A stretch of DNA of 64,000 bases, taken from positions 62,001 to 126,000 of the forward strand of contig NZ_CP049715.1 of assembly GCF_011082725.1 (NCBI RefSeq), written 5' to 3'. This document shows positions 7,451 through 15,115 of this stretch, one piece after another. Numbering within the stretch: the stretch's first letter is position 1; each line of letters opens with the position of its first letter. Position numbers and translations under genes: made by a program. The notes beneath the pieces were generated by a model. The model worked only from the letters and a program-made list of their open reading frames with translations, had not been told where the DNA came from and ran no database searches. Origin of the DNA: Apibacter sp. B3706. Its GTDB lineage: Bacteria > Bacteroidota > Bacteroidia > Flavobacteriales > Weeksellaceae.

Positions 7451-9898
7451 TTAATTAGCTCCTACATTAATAAGATCAGCAAAAACCCCCGCTGCGGTAA
7501 CTTCAGCACCTGCTCCCGGACCTTTTATTACCAATGGATTAAATTTATATCGCTCTGTTGTAAATGAGATAATATTATCACTTCCCGTTAAATTGTAAAA
7601 AGGATGAGAAGCATCCACGAATTCCAAATTTACGGAAGCCTTTCCATCTTCCAACTTTCCTATATATCGTAATACTTTATTTTCATTTTCAGCCTTTTCT
7701 TTCAGCTCGTTGAAATAAGAATCAGATTTTTTTAATTCTTCATAAAAGTCTTCAATCGAGGGAGCTTTGAAACAGCTTTCAGGAAGGATAGCTCCTAACT
7801 CAACATCTTTTTCTTCAATTTGATATCCGGCATCACGCGCGAGAATTATCATTTTACGCATAAAATCTTTTCCGCTCAAATCCTCTCGAGGATCCGGTTC
7901 CGTATAGCCTAATTCATGAGCTTTTTTAACAATCTCATAAAAAGAAGTATTGCCTCTAAAATTGTTGAATATATAAGAAATAGTACCGCTTAAAATAGCC
8001 TCAATTTTGATGATCCTGTCCCCGCTGGTCATTAAATCCTTTAAAGTCCGTATGATGGGTAATCCGGCTCCTACATTCGTTTCATAAAAGAAATCGACGC
8101 CTCTTCTTCTGGCAGTATCTTTTAAATCTTTATAATCTTTATATGAAGAGGAATTAGCTATTTTATTACAGGTAACTACCGAAACATTAGATTCGAAAAG
8201 TTCTTTGTAATAAGTTCCGGTCATTGGACTTGCAGTATTATCCACAAAAATACAGTTGGAAAGATTCAATAACTTTATTTTTTGGATGAATTCATCCAAA
8301 TTAGAGGGTTCTCCCTTATTTATTCTTTCTTGCCATTGTGTAAGATCAATGCCTTCTTCATCAATAATCATTTTTCTGGAATTAGCTATTCCGTTTATCT
8401 TTACTTCAATACCATTGTTTTCACGTAAAAAATCACTTTGAGCATCGATTTGTCGCAACAAGGTTGCCCCGATATTTCCTGTTCCTACACTGAATACATG
8501 AAGTGTTTTAGTTAGTTGAGTGAAAAACGCATCATGAACAGCATTCAGAGCTTTAGATATATTTTTACGTTTTATTATAACCGAAATATTGTATTCGGAT
8601 GATCCTTGTGCAATAGCATGTATGTTGATTCCATTACGTCCTAAAGCCTGGAAAAGCTTGCCCGAAATCCCCGGGGTTTGTTTCATATTTTCACCAACTA
8701 TGGCTAATACACATAAGTTTTCTTCAATGATTGGCGGATTTAGTTTATTGGTTTCCAGTTCCAATTCAAATTCATTGTTGAAAAGCTGTTTTGCTTTATG
8801 AACATCCTTGGGCTCAATGGCAAATGTAATGCTGTGTTCGGAAGACGATTGGGTAATAAGGATTACATTAATATGTTCGCGTGCTAATAAAGAAAAAAGT
8901 TTGCCGCTGAAGCCAATCTTGCCAATCATTCCGCTTCCCGTAATATTGATCAGGCTGATTTCATCTATGGAAGAAATACCCCGAATCGGGTATGCATTTT
9001 TATGAGTATGTTCTTCAATCCTTGTTCCTTTAAAAGAAGGATTAAAGGTGTTTTTCAATACAATAGGTATTTTTTTTCGAAAAGCCGGAATCATGGCTGG
9101 AGGATAGATAACTTTCGCTCCAAAATAAGATAATTCCATTGCTTCCGTATAGGAAAGTTCAGATAATGAAAAAGCCTTTTTTACGACACGAGGATCTGCG
9201 GTTAACATACCGTCTACATCAGACCAAAGCTCAATTTCTTCTGCATCTAAGGCGGCAGCTATTATGGCCGCCGTATAATCACTGCCTCCTCTTCCTAATG
9301 TCGTAATTCGATTGTTTTCATTGGAGGCTATAAAACCTGTAAAAAACATGATTTGATGTGAATGCTCTTTGTAAAACTCTTGCAATAAATGTTCTGTAAC
9401 GGGAGTATGTACTCGGGCATTTCCAAAATTGCTGTCTGTTTTTATAAGGATTGAAGCATCTACATAAATACTTTCTGAAAAATATTGTTTGGCTATTTGA
9501 CTCAATAAAAAAGTGGAGCATTTTTCTCCATAACTTAAAATAAGATCTTTGCTTTGAAGACTGAGTTCCCTCAAGCTATAGACTCCTTGCAAAAGATCTT
9601 CGATCTCGTTTATAAAAATCTTAATCTGAGTAAATGCAGGATTTTGATTTTTAACCGTAATCATTTCTTTAATAACCGTAAAATGTCTTTGTTCAATTTC
9701 AATAAGACCTTTTTTAAAATCCTTTCCCTCAGAGGCAATTTGTGCTAGTTCCGTTAAAATATTGGTAACTCCGCTCATGGCAGATGATACAACTATAAAT
9801 TTTTCGCCTGAAGCATATTTGTTCTGCAGAATATTAAGTACATTTTGTATACTTTGACCGGAACCGACAGATGATCCTCCAAATTTTACTATTTTCAT
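7451..9898 (-). CDS. thrA: Bifunctional aspartokinase / homoserine dehydrogenase I
   Basis: This fusion enzyme catalyses the first and third steps from aspartate to homoserine. Of its 815 residues, about 1-290 form the aspartokinase (KFGGSSVGSG at 5-14; TLGRGGSDYTAA near 200). About 305-460 hold two ACT regulatory domains (SINITGSGMIG-like and AIVGENMKQTPGISGKLF). About 465-815 form homoserine dehydrogenase (SVGTGNIGATLL Rossmann motif; NVGAGLPIIRTLKDL; GPGAGAEVTAAGV at the end). Length and domain order match the E. coli ThrA type, so threonine feedback inhibition through the ACT domains is likely but inferred. I saw no threonine-rich leader peptide upstream. Confidence 0.96.
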   Translation of the reverse strand: MKIVKFGGSSVGSGQSIQNVLNILQNKYASGEKFIVVSSAMSGVTNILTELAQIASEGKDFKKGLIEIEQRHFTVIKEMITVKNQNPAFTQIKIFINEIEDLLQGVYSLRELSLQSKDLILSYGEKCSTFLLSQIAKQYFSESIYVDASILIKTDSNFGNARVHTPVTEHLLQEFYKEHSHQIMFFTGFIASNENNRITTLGRGGSDYTAAIIAAALDAEEIELWSDVDGMLTADPRVVKKAFSLSELSYTEAMELSYFGAKVIYPPAMIPAFRKKIPIVLKNTFNPSFKGTRIEEHTHKNAYPIRGISSIDEISLINITGSGMIGKIGFSGKLFSLLAREHINVILITQSSSEHSITFAIEPKDVHKAKQLFNNEFELELETNKLNPPIIEENLCVLAIVGENMKQTPGISGKLFQALGRNGINIHAIAQGSSEYNISVIIKRKNISKALNAVHDAFFTQLTKTLHVFSVGTGNIGATLLRQIDAQSDFLRENNGIEVKINGIANSRKMIIDEEGIDLTQWQERINKGEPSNLDEFIQKIKLLNLSNCIFVDNTASPMTGTYYKELFESNVSVVTCNKIANSSSYKDYKDLKDTARRRGVDFFYETNVGAGLPIIRTLKDLMTSGDRIIKIEAILSGTISYIFNNFRGNTSFYEIVKKAHELGYTEPDPREDLSGKDFMRKMIILARDAGYQIEEKDVELGAILPESCFKAPSIEDFYEELKKSDSYFNELKEKAENENKVLRYIGKLEDGKASVNLEFVDASHPFYNLTGSDNIISFTTERYKFNPLVIKGPGAGAEVTAAGVFADLINVGAN

Positions 9899-10185
9899 AC
9901 GATTACTATCAATTGGTTACAATTTTAGTGAAATTTTATAGGATTAAAAAATATTACTTGAAAATGCATTTAAATATTTTTTATAGAATAAAAGTATATT
10001 CAGATAAGTTGTTAAAACTTTGAATTAAATATATGCATAATTTAAGATCAGTTATTTTTATGTAATGTTTGATAAAAAATTAATTATGATTTAACAGAAG
10101 TATTACAGCTCAAGATTGTTAATTATATATAAATACATTATATATAAAGATATAAACCATATTAAATAAAAAATAAGTTTTTATT
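9899..10185. other. AT-rich divergent intergenic region between thrA and the SMR gene
   Basis: About 290 bases between the divergent thrA and SMR genes. I see no ORF, strong hairpin or leader peptide. A thrA promoter must lie here, but I found no exact TAnnTTTG match on the minus strand; TAAAATTG near 9920 is a weak variant. Confidence 0.4.
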
Positions 10186-10193
10186 TATTTTTG
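10186..10193 (+). promoter_or_regulatory. Predicted -7 box for the first SMR gene
   Basis: TATTTTTG is an exact TAnnTTTG match. The transcript would begin near 10200, after the GTG at 10195, so translation must start at the ATG at 10225. Confidence 0.55.
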
Positions 10194-10224
10194 TGTGGAA
10201 AATAAAAGCTTATTAGAGAAAAAT

Positions 10225-10554
10225 ATGAATTGGATCTTGTTAATTATCGGCGGTTTGTTTGAAGTCGGATTTACCTTTAGTTTAGGGCAAGCAAAAAATT
10301 CTCAAGGAAATGCCGTATACTATTGGTATATCAGTTTTTTAATTTGTATGATTTCGAGCATGTTATTGTTGATTAAGGCTTCTCAAACCCTTCCGTTAGG
10401 TACAGCTTATGCAGTATGGACCGGTGTAGGAGCAGTGGGCACAGTATTGTTAGGAATATTTGTTTTTAAAGAACCGGCAACCTTTTGGAGAATATTTTTT
10501 ATAATTACTCTGGTTAGCTCCATAGTAGGCCTTAAATTTGTATCTAATCACTAA
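10225..10554 (+). CDS. SMR family transporter, Gdx/SugE-like subtype
   Basis: A 109-residue four-helix small multidrug resistance protein that works as an antiparallel dimer exchanging protons for a cation. E13 is the conserved binding glutamate (MNWILLIIGGLFE). The AYAVWTGVGAVGT segment and the ending IVGLKF are typical of the Gdx/SugE subtype, known to export guanidinium, rather than the EmrE subtype. Starting at the ATG at 10225 gives normal family length; the upstream GTG at 10195 would add an atypical hydrophilic tail and lies before the predicted transcription start. Guanidinium as the substrate is inferred from subtype motifs only, and I see no guanidine riboswitch in the short leader. 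Confidence 0.9.
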   Translation: MNWILLIIGGLFEVGFTFSLGQAKNSQGNAVYYWYISFLICMISSMLLLIKASQTLPLGTAYAVWTGVGAVGTVLLGIFVFKEPATFWRIFFIITLVSSIVGLKFVSNH

Positions 10555-10658
10555 AAGCAATTGATTAATTGTTTATTATAATTTACAAAAGAATTTATTT
10601 AAAATTTTTATACATAATTAAAAACGATTTAATCTACTAAATTTTATAAAACAAAAAA

Positions 10659-10697
10659 AGCAATTAACTTTCAATTAGTTAATTGCTATTTATTTTG
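10659..10697 (+). terminator. Terminator hairpin after the SMR gene (similar to the tRNA-Leu terminator)
   Basis: A perfect 10-bp stem AGCAATTAAC/GTTAATTGCT (10659-10668 with 10678-10687) is followed by a T-rich run and preceded by an A-run, so it can work on both strands. It closely resembles the hairpin next to the tRNA-Leu gene at 12691-12719, including the flanking A- and T-runs. Confidence 0.65.
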
Positions 10698-10698
10698 A

Positions 10699-10720
10699 TG
10701 CATATGAAGGGAGTTGAACC
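10699..10720 (-). pseudogene. Degenerate 3'-end fragment of a tRNA gene
   Basis: Over 22 bases this matches the 3' end of the tRNA-Leu gene at 12731-12752 at 17 positions, including the T-arm core GAAGGGA.T.GAACC read on the plus strand. The spacing to the adjacent hairpin is also the same as at the real tRNA. The rest of the tRNA is absent and the T-stem no longer pairs. It looks like the remnant of a duplication, or of an attachment site left by integration into a tRNA 3' end. Confidence 0.55.
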
Positions 10721-10735
10721 TTATAATTTATTTAC

Positions 10736-10801
10736 ATTAGATTATTATTAAATATATTTATATAAAATGTATAAATATAAATAGGTGTAAAATAATCTAA
10801 T
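10736..10801. repeat. Inverted repeat, 11-bp arms
   Basis: ATTAGATTATT (10736-10746) and AATAATCTAAT (10791-10801) are perfect inverted copies separated by 44 AT-rich bases. They lie right after the tRNA fragment. They could be ends of a decayed small element or simply a hairpin; chance is not excluded in DNA this AT-rich. Confidence 0.4.
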
Positions 10802-10808
10802 TAAATAC

Positions 10809-10823
10809 AATATAATCGTGCAA
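10809..10823 (+). repeat. Copy 1 of a 15-bp direct repeat bracketing the relic region
   Basis: AATATAATCGTGCAA occurs here and again at 12648-12662, about 1.84 kb apart and in the same orientation. The two copies lie near the two terminator/tRNA-end copies. The sequence includes CGTGC, which is unusual in this AT-rich DNA, so a chance match is less likely. Confidence 0.55.
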
Positions 10824-11035
10824 ATATCATTCATATTCTTGCTTTTGTATAAGCGCAATTATAAATCATAAAACCTTGGCTAATAGTTAATTTCTCTATT
10901 GAAGCAAATCTAAATTGGAAATAAGAGCAATAACACTTCGCTTAATTTATAAGAACGAAATAGACCTATTTTATTAATACAGGTTATATTTCACATAGAA
11001 AATTTTGGTTTAAAAGTGATGGTAAACAACATGAT
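10824..11035. other. Low-coding DNA with an open frame entering the next ORF
   Basis: No complete gene is seen. From 10964 to 11035 the frame of the following ORF is open and translates to TYFINTGYISHRKFWFKS, then DGKQHD, without an ATG. That ORF may therefore be the C-terminal remainder of a longer lost gene. Confidence 0.4.
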
Positions 11036-11275
11036 TTGCCTTATGATAAACTTGCAGGAGTAAAAAAAGAGAAAGATGATTTAGGTAAATTAGAAAACCA
11101 TATTATTGAAATATTCAATCTAGATAATAATGATGATATTGAAATAAGTAAAGATTTGTTAAAGTTAAAAATAGATATTTTCATTAAGAGAAAACCAGAG
11201 AATGAAATTAGCCAATATGACATATCAGAGAAGTATTATAAATTAGGAAAATTAGTATATTTATATGAAAATTAA
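11036..11275 (+). CDS. Hypothetical protein, probably a truncated gene remnant
   Basis: The 79-residue reading frame starts at a TTG, has no ATG near its N-terminus, and stays open about 72 bases further upstream with gene-like composition. It is lysine-, glutamate- and aspartate-rich and probably helical (KKEKDDLGKLENHIIEIF; EISQYDISEKYYKLGKL), with no signal peptide or membrane segment. I do not recognise the family. It ends 12 bases before the CPBP protease gene. The absence of a credible start and its place in the relic region favour a 5'-truncated gene over an intact one. Confidence 0.4.
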   Translation: MPYDKLAGVKKEKDDLGKLENHIIEIFNLDNNDDIEISKDLLKLKIDIFIKRKPENEISQYDISEKYYKLGKLVYLYEN

Positions 11276-11287
11276 AACCTGTTATAA

Positions 11288-12181
11288 ATGAAGAAAGTTC
11301 TTGCATTTATAAGTATATGTTATCTTATATCAGGTATAATAGGGGTAATTATCTGGAATATTCCGAAGTCACAAAATACTGTTAATCCCATTCAGTTACT
11401 ATTCACATTGTTATTAATGATTACTCCTGCTTTAGTAGCATTTAAAGTAGAAAAAAGGAAATTTTTGGTAACATCAGAAAAATTTCAATTAAATTTTAAA
11501 AATATTAACTGGAAACAAACTTTTAAATATCTGCTGATAACCAATTTGTTACTTCCGATTTTAGTGATGTTTTATGGGTATTTATTTGGGAATGTATTAG
11601 AAATTGAACCCTTTGGAAAACTAATTACAAGTTATCGACAATTAAGTCCAGAAATTTTACAAAAAATACCATCTATATTAAAAATCGACTATTTATTATT
11701 CCTATTGGTTCCACTAATGTTCATCGCAAGTTTAATGTCCTCAATATCTATAAATGGTTTCATTGCTTTGGGGGAGGAAATTGGTTGGAGAGGCTTTTTA
11801 GAGAAAAATTTAAATTTTTCTTTTTTTAAAAAAAATATAATAATCGGGATCATTTGGGGAGCATGGCACACACCCATAATAATATCTGGACATAATTATC
11901 CTAACCACCCTTATTGGGGGATTCTTATGATGGTTTTATTATGTATTGCTATATCATTCTACTTTTCTTTTGCCTTAAAAAGAACACAAAGCCTATTTGT
12001 CATTGGCGCTTTACACGGAGGGATTAATGCTATTGAACAAACGTTAGCTTTTATACAGATTGATTATAATGATTTATTTGGCCCTATTGGATTATTAATG
12101 TTTTTCTCAGTATTAACAGTATTTTTAATAGATTTTACTTTAAGTAAAAAAACAAATGAACCATTAAATTTTATTTCATAA
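11288..12181 (+). CDS. CPBP family intramembrane glutamic endopeptidase
   Basis: A 297-residue polytopic membrane protein with the three motifs of the CPBP (CAAX protease / Abi, PF02517) family: EEIGWRGFL (catalytic E163 and E164 with R168), WGAWHTP (about 193-199) and ALHGGINAI (about 241-249). The family includes CAAX prenyl endopeptidase-like proteases and proteins guarding against self-made bacteriocins; the substrate here cannot be told. About eight hydrophobic segments are visible. The gene is intact and begins 12 bases after a truncated reading frame. It is the only clearly functional gene in the tRNA-flanked relic region and may be imported cargo. Confidence 0.9.
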   Translation: MKKVLAFISICYLISGIIGVIIWNIPKSQNTVNPIQLLFTLLLMITPALVAFKVEKRKFLVTSEKFQLNFKNINWKQTFKYLLITNLLLPILVMFYGYLFGNVLEIEPFGKLITSYRQLSPEILQKIPSILKIDYLLFLLVPLMFIASLMSSISINGFIALGEEIGWRGFLEKNLNFSFFKKNIIIGIIWGAWHTPIIISGHNYPNHPYWGILMMVLLCIAISFYFSFALKRTQSLFVIGALHGGINAIEQTLAFIQIDYNDLFGPIGLLMFFSVLTVFLIDFTLSKKTNEPLNFIS

Positions 12182-12260
12182 ATTTATAATAAGAATATCT
12201 CTTTTAAATTTTTTTAAAAAAATAAATGAAAATCCAGTAAATTGTTGAATAAAAAAAATT

Positions 12261-12491
12261 ATGGAAGCTATCTTTTTAGCATCCCTAGAGCTTTATAAGA
12301 TCATTGTTGAGGAACAGTTTATAAATAAATTTTCTCAAAACAGTATTTATACTTTATTAAAATACCTGTCAAGAATGATTACAAGTTGTACTCCTATTGA
12401 AATATCTGTCGGAGTTAGTTTAGGCATATTTTCAAATGATAAGAATCGAATCATGCTAAATAGGTTGAAGCTATTTAAAAATCATGTTTAA
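12261..12491 (+). CDS. Hypothetical protein or gene fragment
   Basis: A 76-residue reading frame with an ATG start and mixed composition (LELYKIIVEEQFINKFS; SRMITSCTPIEISVGVSLG; NRIMLNRLKLFKNHV). I do not recognise it. No signal peptide is evident. Sequence past its stop still contains open pieces in other frames, so it may be one part of a broken gene. Low confidence that it is expressed. Confidence 0.3.
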   Translation: MEAIFLASLELYKIIVEEQFINKFSQNSIYTLLKYLSRMITSCTPIEISVGVSLGIFSNDKNRIMLNRLKLFKNHV

Positions 12492-12647
12492 TTGAACATG
12501 AACGAACAATTTACAATTATTTAGGAAATAAATAAACAGCCTCTAAATATGATCTTTTTACATCCATAAGCGAATATTCTTATAAAGAGACGTTAAAATA
12601 TTTTGAATATGTTTACAAAGATGGTATTAGAAATCATTCTTAGTGTT
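12492..12647 (+). other. Possible coding debris
   Basis: In one frame this reads LIEHERTIYNYLGNK, a stop, then TASKYDLFTSISEYSYKET and LKYFEYVYKDGIRNHS before a second stop. The composition looks protein-like but I cannot assign a family. It is probably the decayed remainder of the gene that begins at 12261 or of a mobile-element gene. Confidence 0.3.
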
Positions 12648-12662
12648 AATATAATCGTGCAA
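12648..12662 (+). repeat. Copy 2 of the 15-bp direct repeat
   Basis: AATATAATCGTGCAA, identical to 10809-10823. It lies 29 bases before the terminator hairpin of the tRNA-Leu gene. Confidence 0.55.
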
Positions 12663-12684
12663 TAGTTTTGAAAATTCTATAAAA

Positions 12685-12726
12685 TAAAAAAGCAACTAAC
12701 CTTTATTCAGTTAATTGCTTTTAATT
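12685..12726 (-). terminator. Terminator of the tRNA-Leu gene
   Basis: The stem AGCAACTAAC/GTTAATTGCT (12691-12700 with 12710-12719, one G-U pair) is flanked by A- and T-runs, so the minus-strand transcript ends in a U-tract right after the tRNA. Confidence 0.7.
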
Positions 12727-12730
12727 TTTG

Positions 12731-12812
12731 TACGGATGAAGGGAATCGAACCCCCACGCCTCACGGCACTAGATCCTAAGTCTAGCGTGTCTACCAGTTC
12801 CACCACATCCGC
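12731..12812 (-). tRNA. tRNA-Leu (anticodon UAG)
   Basis: The 82-base gene folds as a class II tRNA. The acceptor arm is GCGGATG with CATCCGT and discriminator A. The anticodon stem is CTAGA/TCTAG around loop CTTAGGA, giving anticodon TAG, which reads CUN leucine codons. There is a short variable arm (GTGCCGTGAGGC) and a T-loop TTCGATT. The CCA end is not encoded. A TATATTTG box lies about 18 bases upstream and a terminator about 5 bases downstream. A degenerate copy of its 3' end and terminator lies 2 kb away at 10659-10720. Confidence 0.97.
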
Positions 12813-12829
12813 TTACTGGTTTTGGACTG

Positions 12830-12837
12830 CAAATATA
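12830..12837 (-). promoter_or_regulatory. Predicted -7 box for tRNA-Leu
   Basis: The minus strand reads TATATTTG, 18 bases before the mature tRNA 5' end. This fits a short 5' leader. Confidence 0.55.
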
Positions 12838-13192
12838 CATTTATTTTATAAAACGGAAAATAATATTTTAATTATTTTTTGAGATTTTGATTAATACATT
12901 GATTCAATATAATTTAAAAATCAAACTATTTTAGTAAGGACTATTCATTTAAATATACTAATAATGAATGAGAATAAATTTCAATAGAGTAAGATAATGC
13001 GTTGTAAAACAAATCTTATAGGAATAAGGAATGTATAAAAAGTAAATTTAACCCGAAATAAGGTGAGCAAAGGTTCTTATAAACAGTTTAATCACTATAA
13101 AACAGTTATTTTGTGTTATTTATAATGATTCCAGATTGTTAAATATAGATTAAAAACAGTTACTTAAACTTTTCAAGTAAAATTCATTATTG
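12838..13192. other. Non-coding region upstream of the nuo operon
   Basis: About 355 AT-rich bases hold no ORF, no trace of nuoD or other nuo genes in any frame I checked, and no strong hairpin. Only the nuoE promoter at its right edge is recognisable. Confidence 0.5.
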
Positions 13193-13200
13193 TATATTTG
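13193..13200 (+). promoter_or_regulatory. Predicted -7 box of the nuoE-M operon
   Basis: TATATTTG, an exact TAnnTTTG match, with a weak TTTTC near -33. Transcription would start near 13207, 15 bases before the nuoE ATG. It shows that the operon really begins with nuoE and rules out the TTG at 13198 as the start codon. Confidence 0.6.
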
Positions 13201-13221
13201 CAACCTAACATTAAAATAAAA

Positions 13222-13752
13222 ATGACTAAAAACGGTGTAAGCCCTGATAAAGAGATAGTTTTTAGCAGCGAATCCTTAAATAAAGTACATGAAATAATTG
13301 CAAGATATCCGGAAGGTAAGCAAAAATCTGCTTTAATTCCTGTGTTGCATTTGGCTCAAAAAGAATTTGGAGGATGGCTAGATGTCCCTGTTATGGATTA
13401 TGTGGCTTCTTTATTAAATATTTCACCAATAGAAGTATATGAAGTAGCTACTTTTTATACAATGTTTAATATGCAGCCTGTCGGAAAATATGTGTTGGAA
13501 GTATGTAGAACCGGTCCATGCATGTTAAATGGAAGCGATCAAATCATAGAACATATTAAAGAAAAATTGCAGATAAAAGAAGGAGAAACAACCGCAGATG
13601 GTATGTTTACTCTAAAACCGGCAGAATGCTTAGGCGCTTGCGGGTATGCCCCTATGATGCAAATTGGTAAATTTTATCATGAACATCTGACAAAAGAAAA
13701 AGTAGATGAAATCATTGACCTTTGCAGGGCGGGAAATATTGCAATTGATTAA
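13222..13752 (+). CDS. nuoE: NADH-quinone oxidoreductase subunit E
   Basis: NuoE is the 24-kDa-type subunit of the NADH-dehydrogenase arm of complex I and carries the [2Fe-2S] cluster N1a. In the 176-residue protein the four ligands are C95 and C100 (CRTGPC) and C136 and C140 (ECLGACG). The N-terminal helical region (PEGKQKSALIPVLHLAQ) packs against NuoF. I take the ATG at 13222 as the start because the upstream TTG at 13198 lies in the promoter. It is the first gene of the operon; nuoA-D, which usually precede it in Flavobacteriia, are not present upstream. Confidence 0.96.
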   Translation: MTKNGVSPDKEIVFSSESLNKVHEIIARYPEGKQKSALIPVLHLAQKEFGGWLDVPVMDYVASLLNISPIEVYEVATFYTMFNMQPVGKYVLEVCRTGPCMLNGSDQIIEHIKEKLQIKEGETTADGMFTLKPAECLGACGYAPMMQIGKFYHEHLTKEKVDEIIDLCRAGNIAID

Positions 13753-13783
13753 ACAATAAGTTAGAAGCATATATTATAATATA

Positions 13784-15115
13784 ATGAGTAAAAAATTATT
13801 GCTTAAAAATATTGATGTAGAAGGAATAAAAACTTTTGAAGTTTTTAGAAAGCATGGAGGCTACACTGCAGCGGAAAAAGCCCTTAAAATGACTCCTGAT
13901 GAAATTTTGGAAGAAGTTAAGACCAGTGGACTTAGAGGGCGTGGAGGTGCCGGATTTCCTACGGGGTTGAAATGGAGCTTTTTGGCTAAGCCGGAAGGAG
14001 TGCCGCGCTATTTAGTGGTTAATGCAGATGAATCAGAGCCGGGAACTTTTAAAGACCGATATTTAATGGAATATATACCTCATCAATTAATAGAAGGTAT
14101 ACTTATTTCATCTTTTTGTTTAGGAGCCAACGTTTCCTATATATATATACGAGGAGAATATTCTTGGATTCCCGAGATCTTAGAACACGCAATACAAGAA
14201 GCAAAAGCCAATGGCTTTTTAGGTAAGAATATAAAAAATACAGGATATGATCTGGAAATTTATGTTCAACGCGGTGCAGGAGCTTATGTATGCGGAGAAG
14301 AAACCGCATTGTTGGAATCTTTAGAAGGAAAACGAGGTAATCCTAGATTGAAGCCACCTTTTCCGGCCGTTAAAGGGTTATACCAATGCCCTACCGTGGT
14401 TAATAACGTAGAAACCATTGCAACTGTACCGGCTATTATTTCCATAACCGGAGCAGAATATGCTAAAATGGGAGTAGGAAGATCTACGGGGACTAAATTA
14501 ATTTCCGCTTGTGGAAACTTGAATAAACCGGGAGTATATGAAGTTGACTTCAATTTAAGTATAGAAGAATTTATTTTCAGCGAAGAATATTGCGGAGGAA
14601 TACCTAAAGGTAAAAAATTGAAAGCCTGTATTCCGGGTGGATCATCAGTTCCTATTTTACCCGCTAAATTATTACTAAAGACAGCTAACGGCGAAACCCG
14701 TTTGATGAATTACGAAAGTATGGCAGATGGAGGGTTTATTACTGGAACAGCCTTAGGTTCAGGTGGATTTATAGTGTTAGATGAAGACCAGTGTATAGTA
14801 AGACATACGATGACTCTGGCGCGTTTTTATAATCATGAAAGTTGTGGACAATGTACACCTTGTCGCGAAGGGACCGGATGGATGTACAGAATACTAAAAA
14901 AAATAGAAGAAGGACGGGGAACATACGACGATATCGATTTGCTATGGAATATACAAAGTAAGATAGACGGTAATACGATATGTCCTTTAGGAGATGCAGC
15001 GTCCTGGCCGGTTGCAGCAGCTATTAGACATTTTAGAGATGAGTTCCAATGGCATATAAATAATCCAGAATGTTTAACAAAAAATTATGGTATAGCTGAA
15101 TATGCAACTATTTAA
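13784..15115 (+). CDS. nuoF: NADH-quinone oxidoreductase subunit F
   Basis: NuoF oxidises NADH via FMN and passes electrons to cluster N3. The 443-residue protein shows the FMN-binding GLRGRGGAGFPTGLKW (49-64), the NADH-binding GAGAYVCGEETALLESLEG (about 165-183) and the N3 ligands C353, C356 and C359 in SCGQCTPCREG plus a cysteine near 398 (NTICPLGD). Length is normal. It follows nuoE by 31 bases, and its 3' end overlaps the next gene by 14 bases, which suggests translational coupling. Confidence 0.97.
   Translation: MSKKLLLKNIDVEGIKTFEVFRKHGGYTAAEKALKMTPDEILEEVKTSGLRGRGGAGFPTGLKWSFLAKPEGVPRYLVVNADESEPGTFKDRYLMEYIPHQLIEGILISSFCLGANVSYIYIRGEYSWIPEILEHAIQEAKANGFLGKNIKNTGYDLEIYVQRGAGAYVCGEETALLESLEGKRGNPRLKPPFPAVKGLYQCPTVVNNVETIATVPAIISITGAEYAKMGVGRSTGTKLISACGNLNKPGVYEVDFNLSIEEFIFSEEYCGGIPKGKKLKACIPGGSSVPILPAKLLLKTANGETRLMNYESMADGGFITGTALGSGGFIVLDEDQCIVRHTMTLARFYNHESCGQCTPCREGTGWMYRILKKIEEGRGTYDDIDLLWNIQSKIDGNTICPLGDAASWPVAAAIRHFRDEFQWHINNPECLTKNYGIAEYATI

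Noticed and set aside
9899-10185. Threonine attenuator with a leader peptide before thrA
   Set aside because: No run of Thr/Ile codons or terminator/antiterminator pair could be seen on the minus strand.
13198-13221. TTG start for nuoE that would extend the protein by eight residues
   Set aside because: It lies inside the exact -7 box TATATTTG, so the transcript would begin after it; the ATG at 13222 gives the normal N-terminus.
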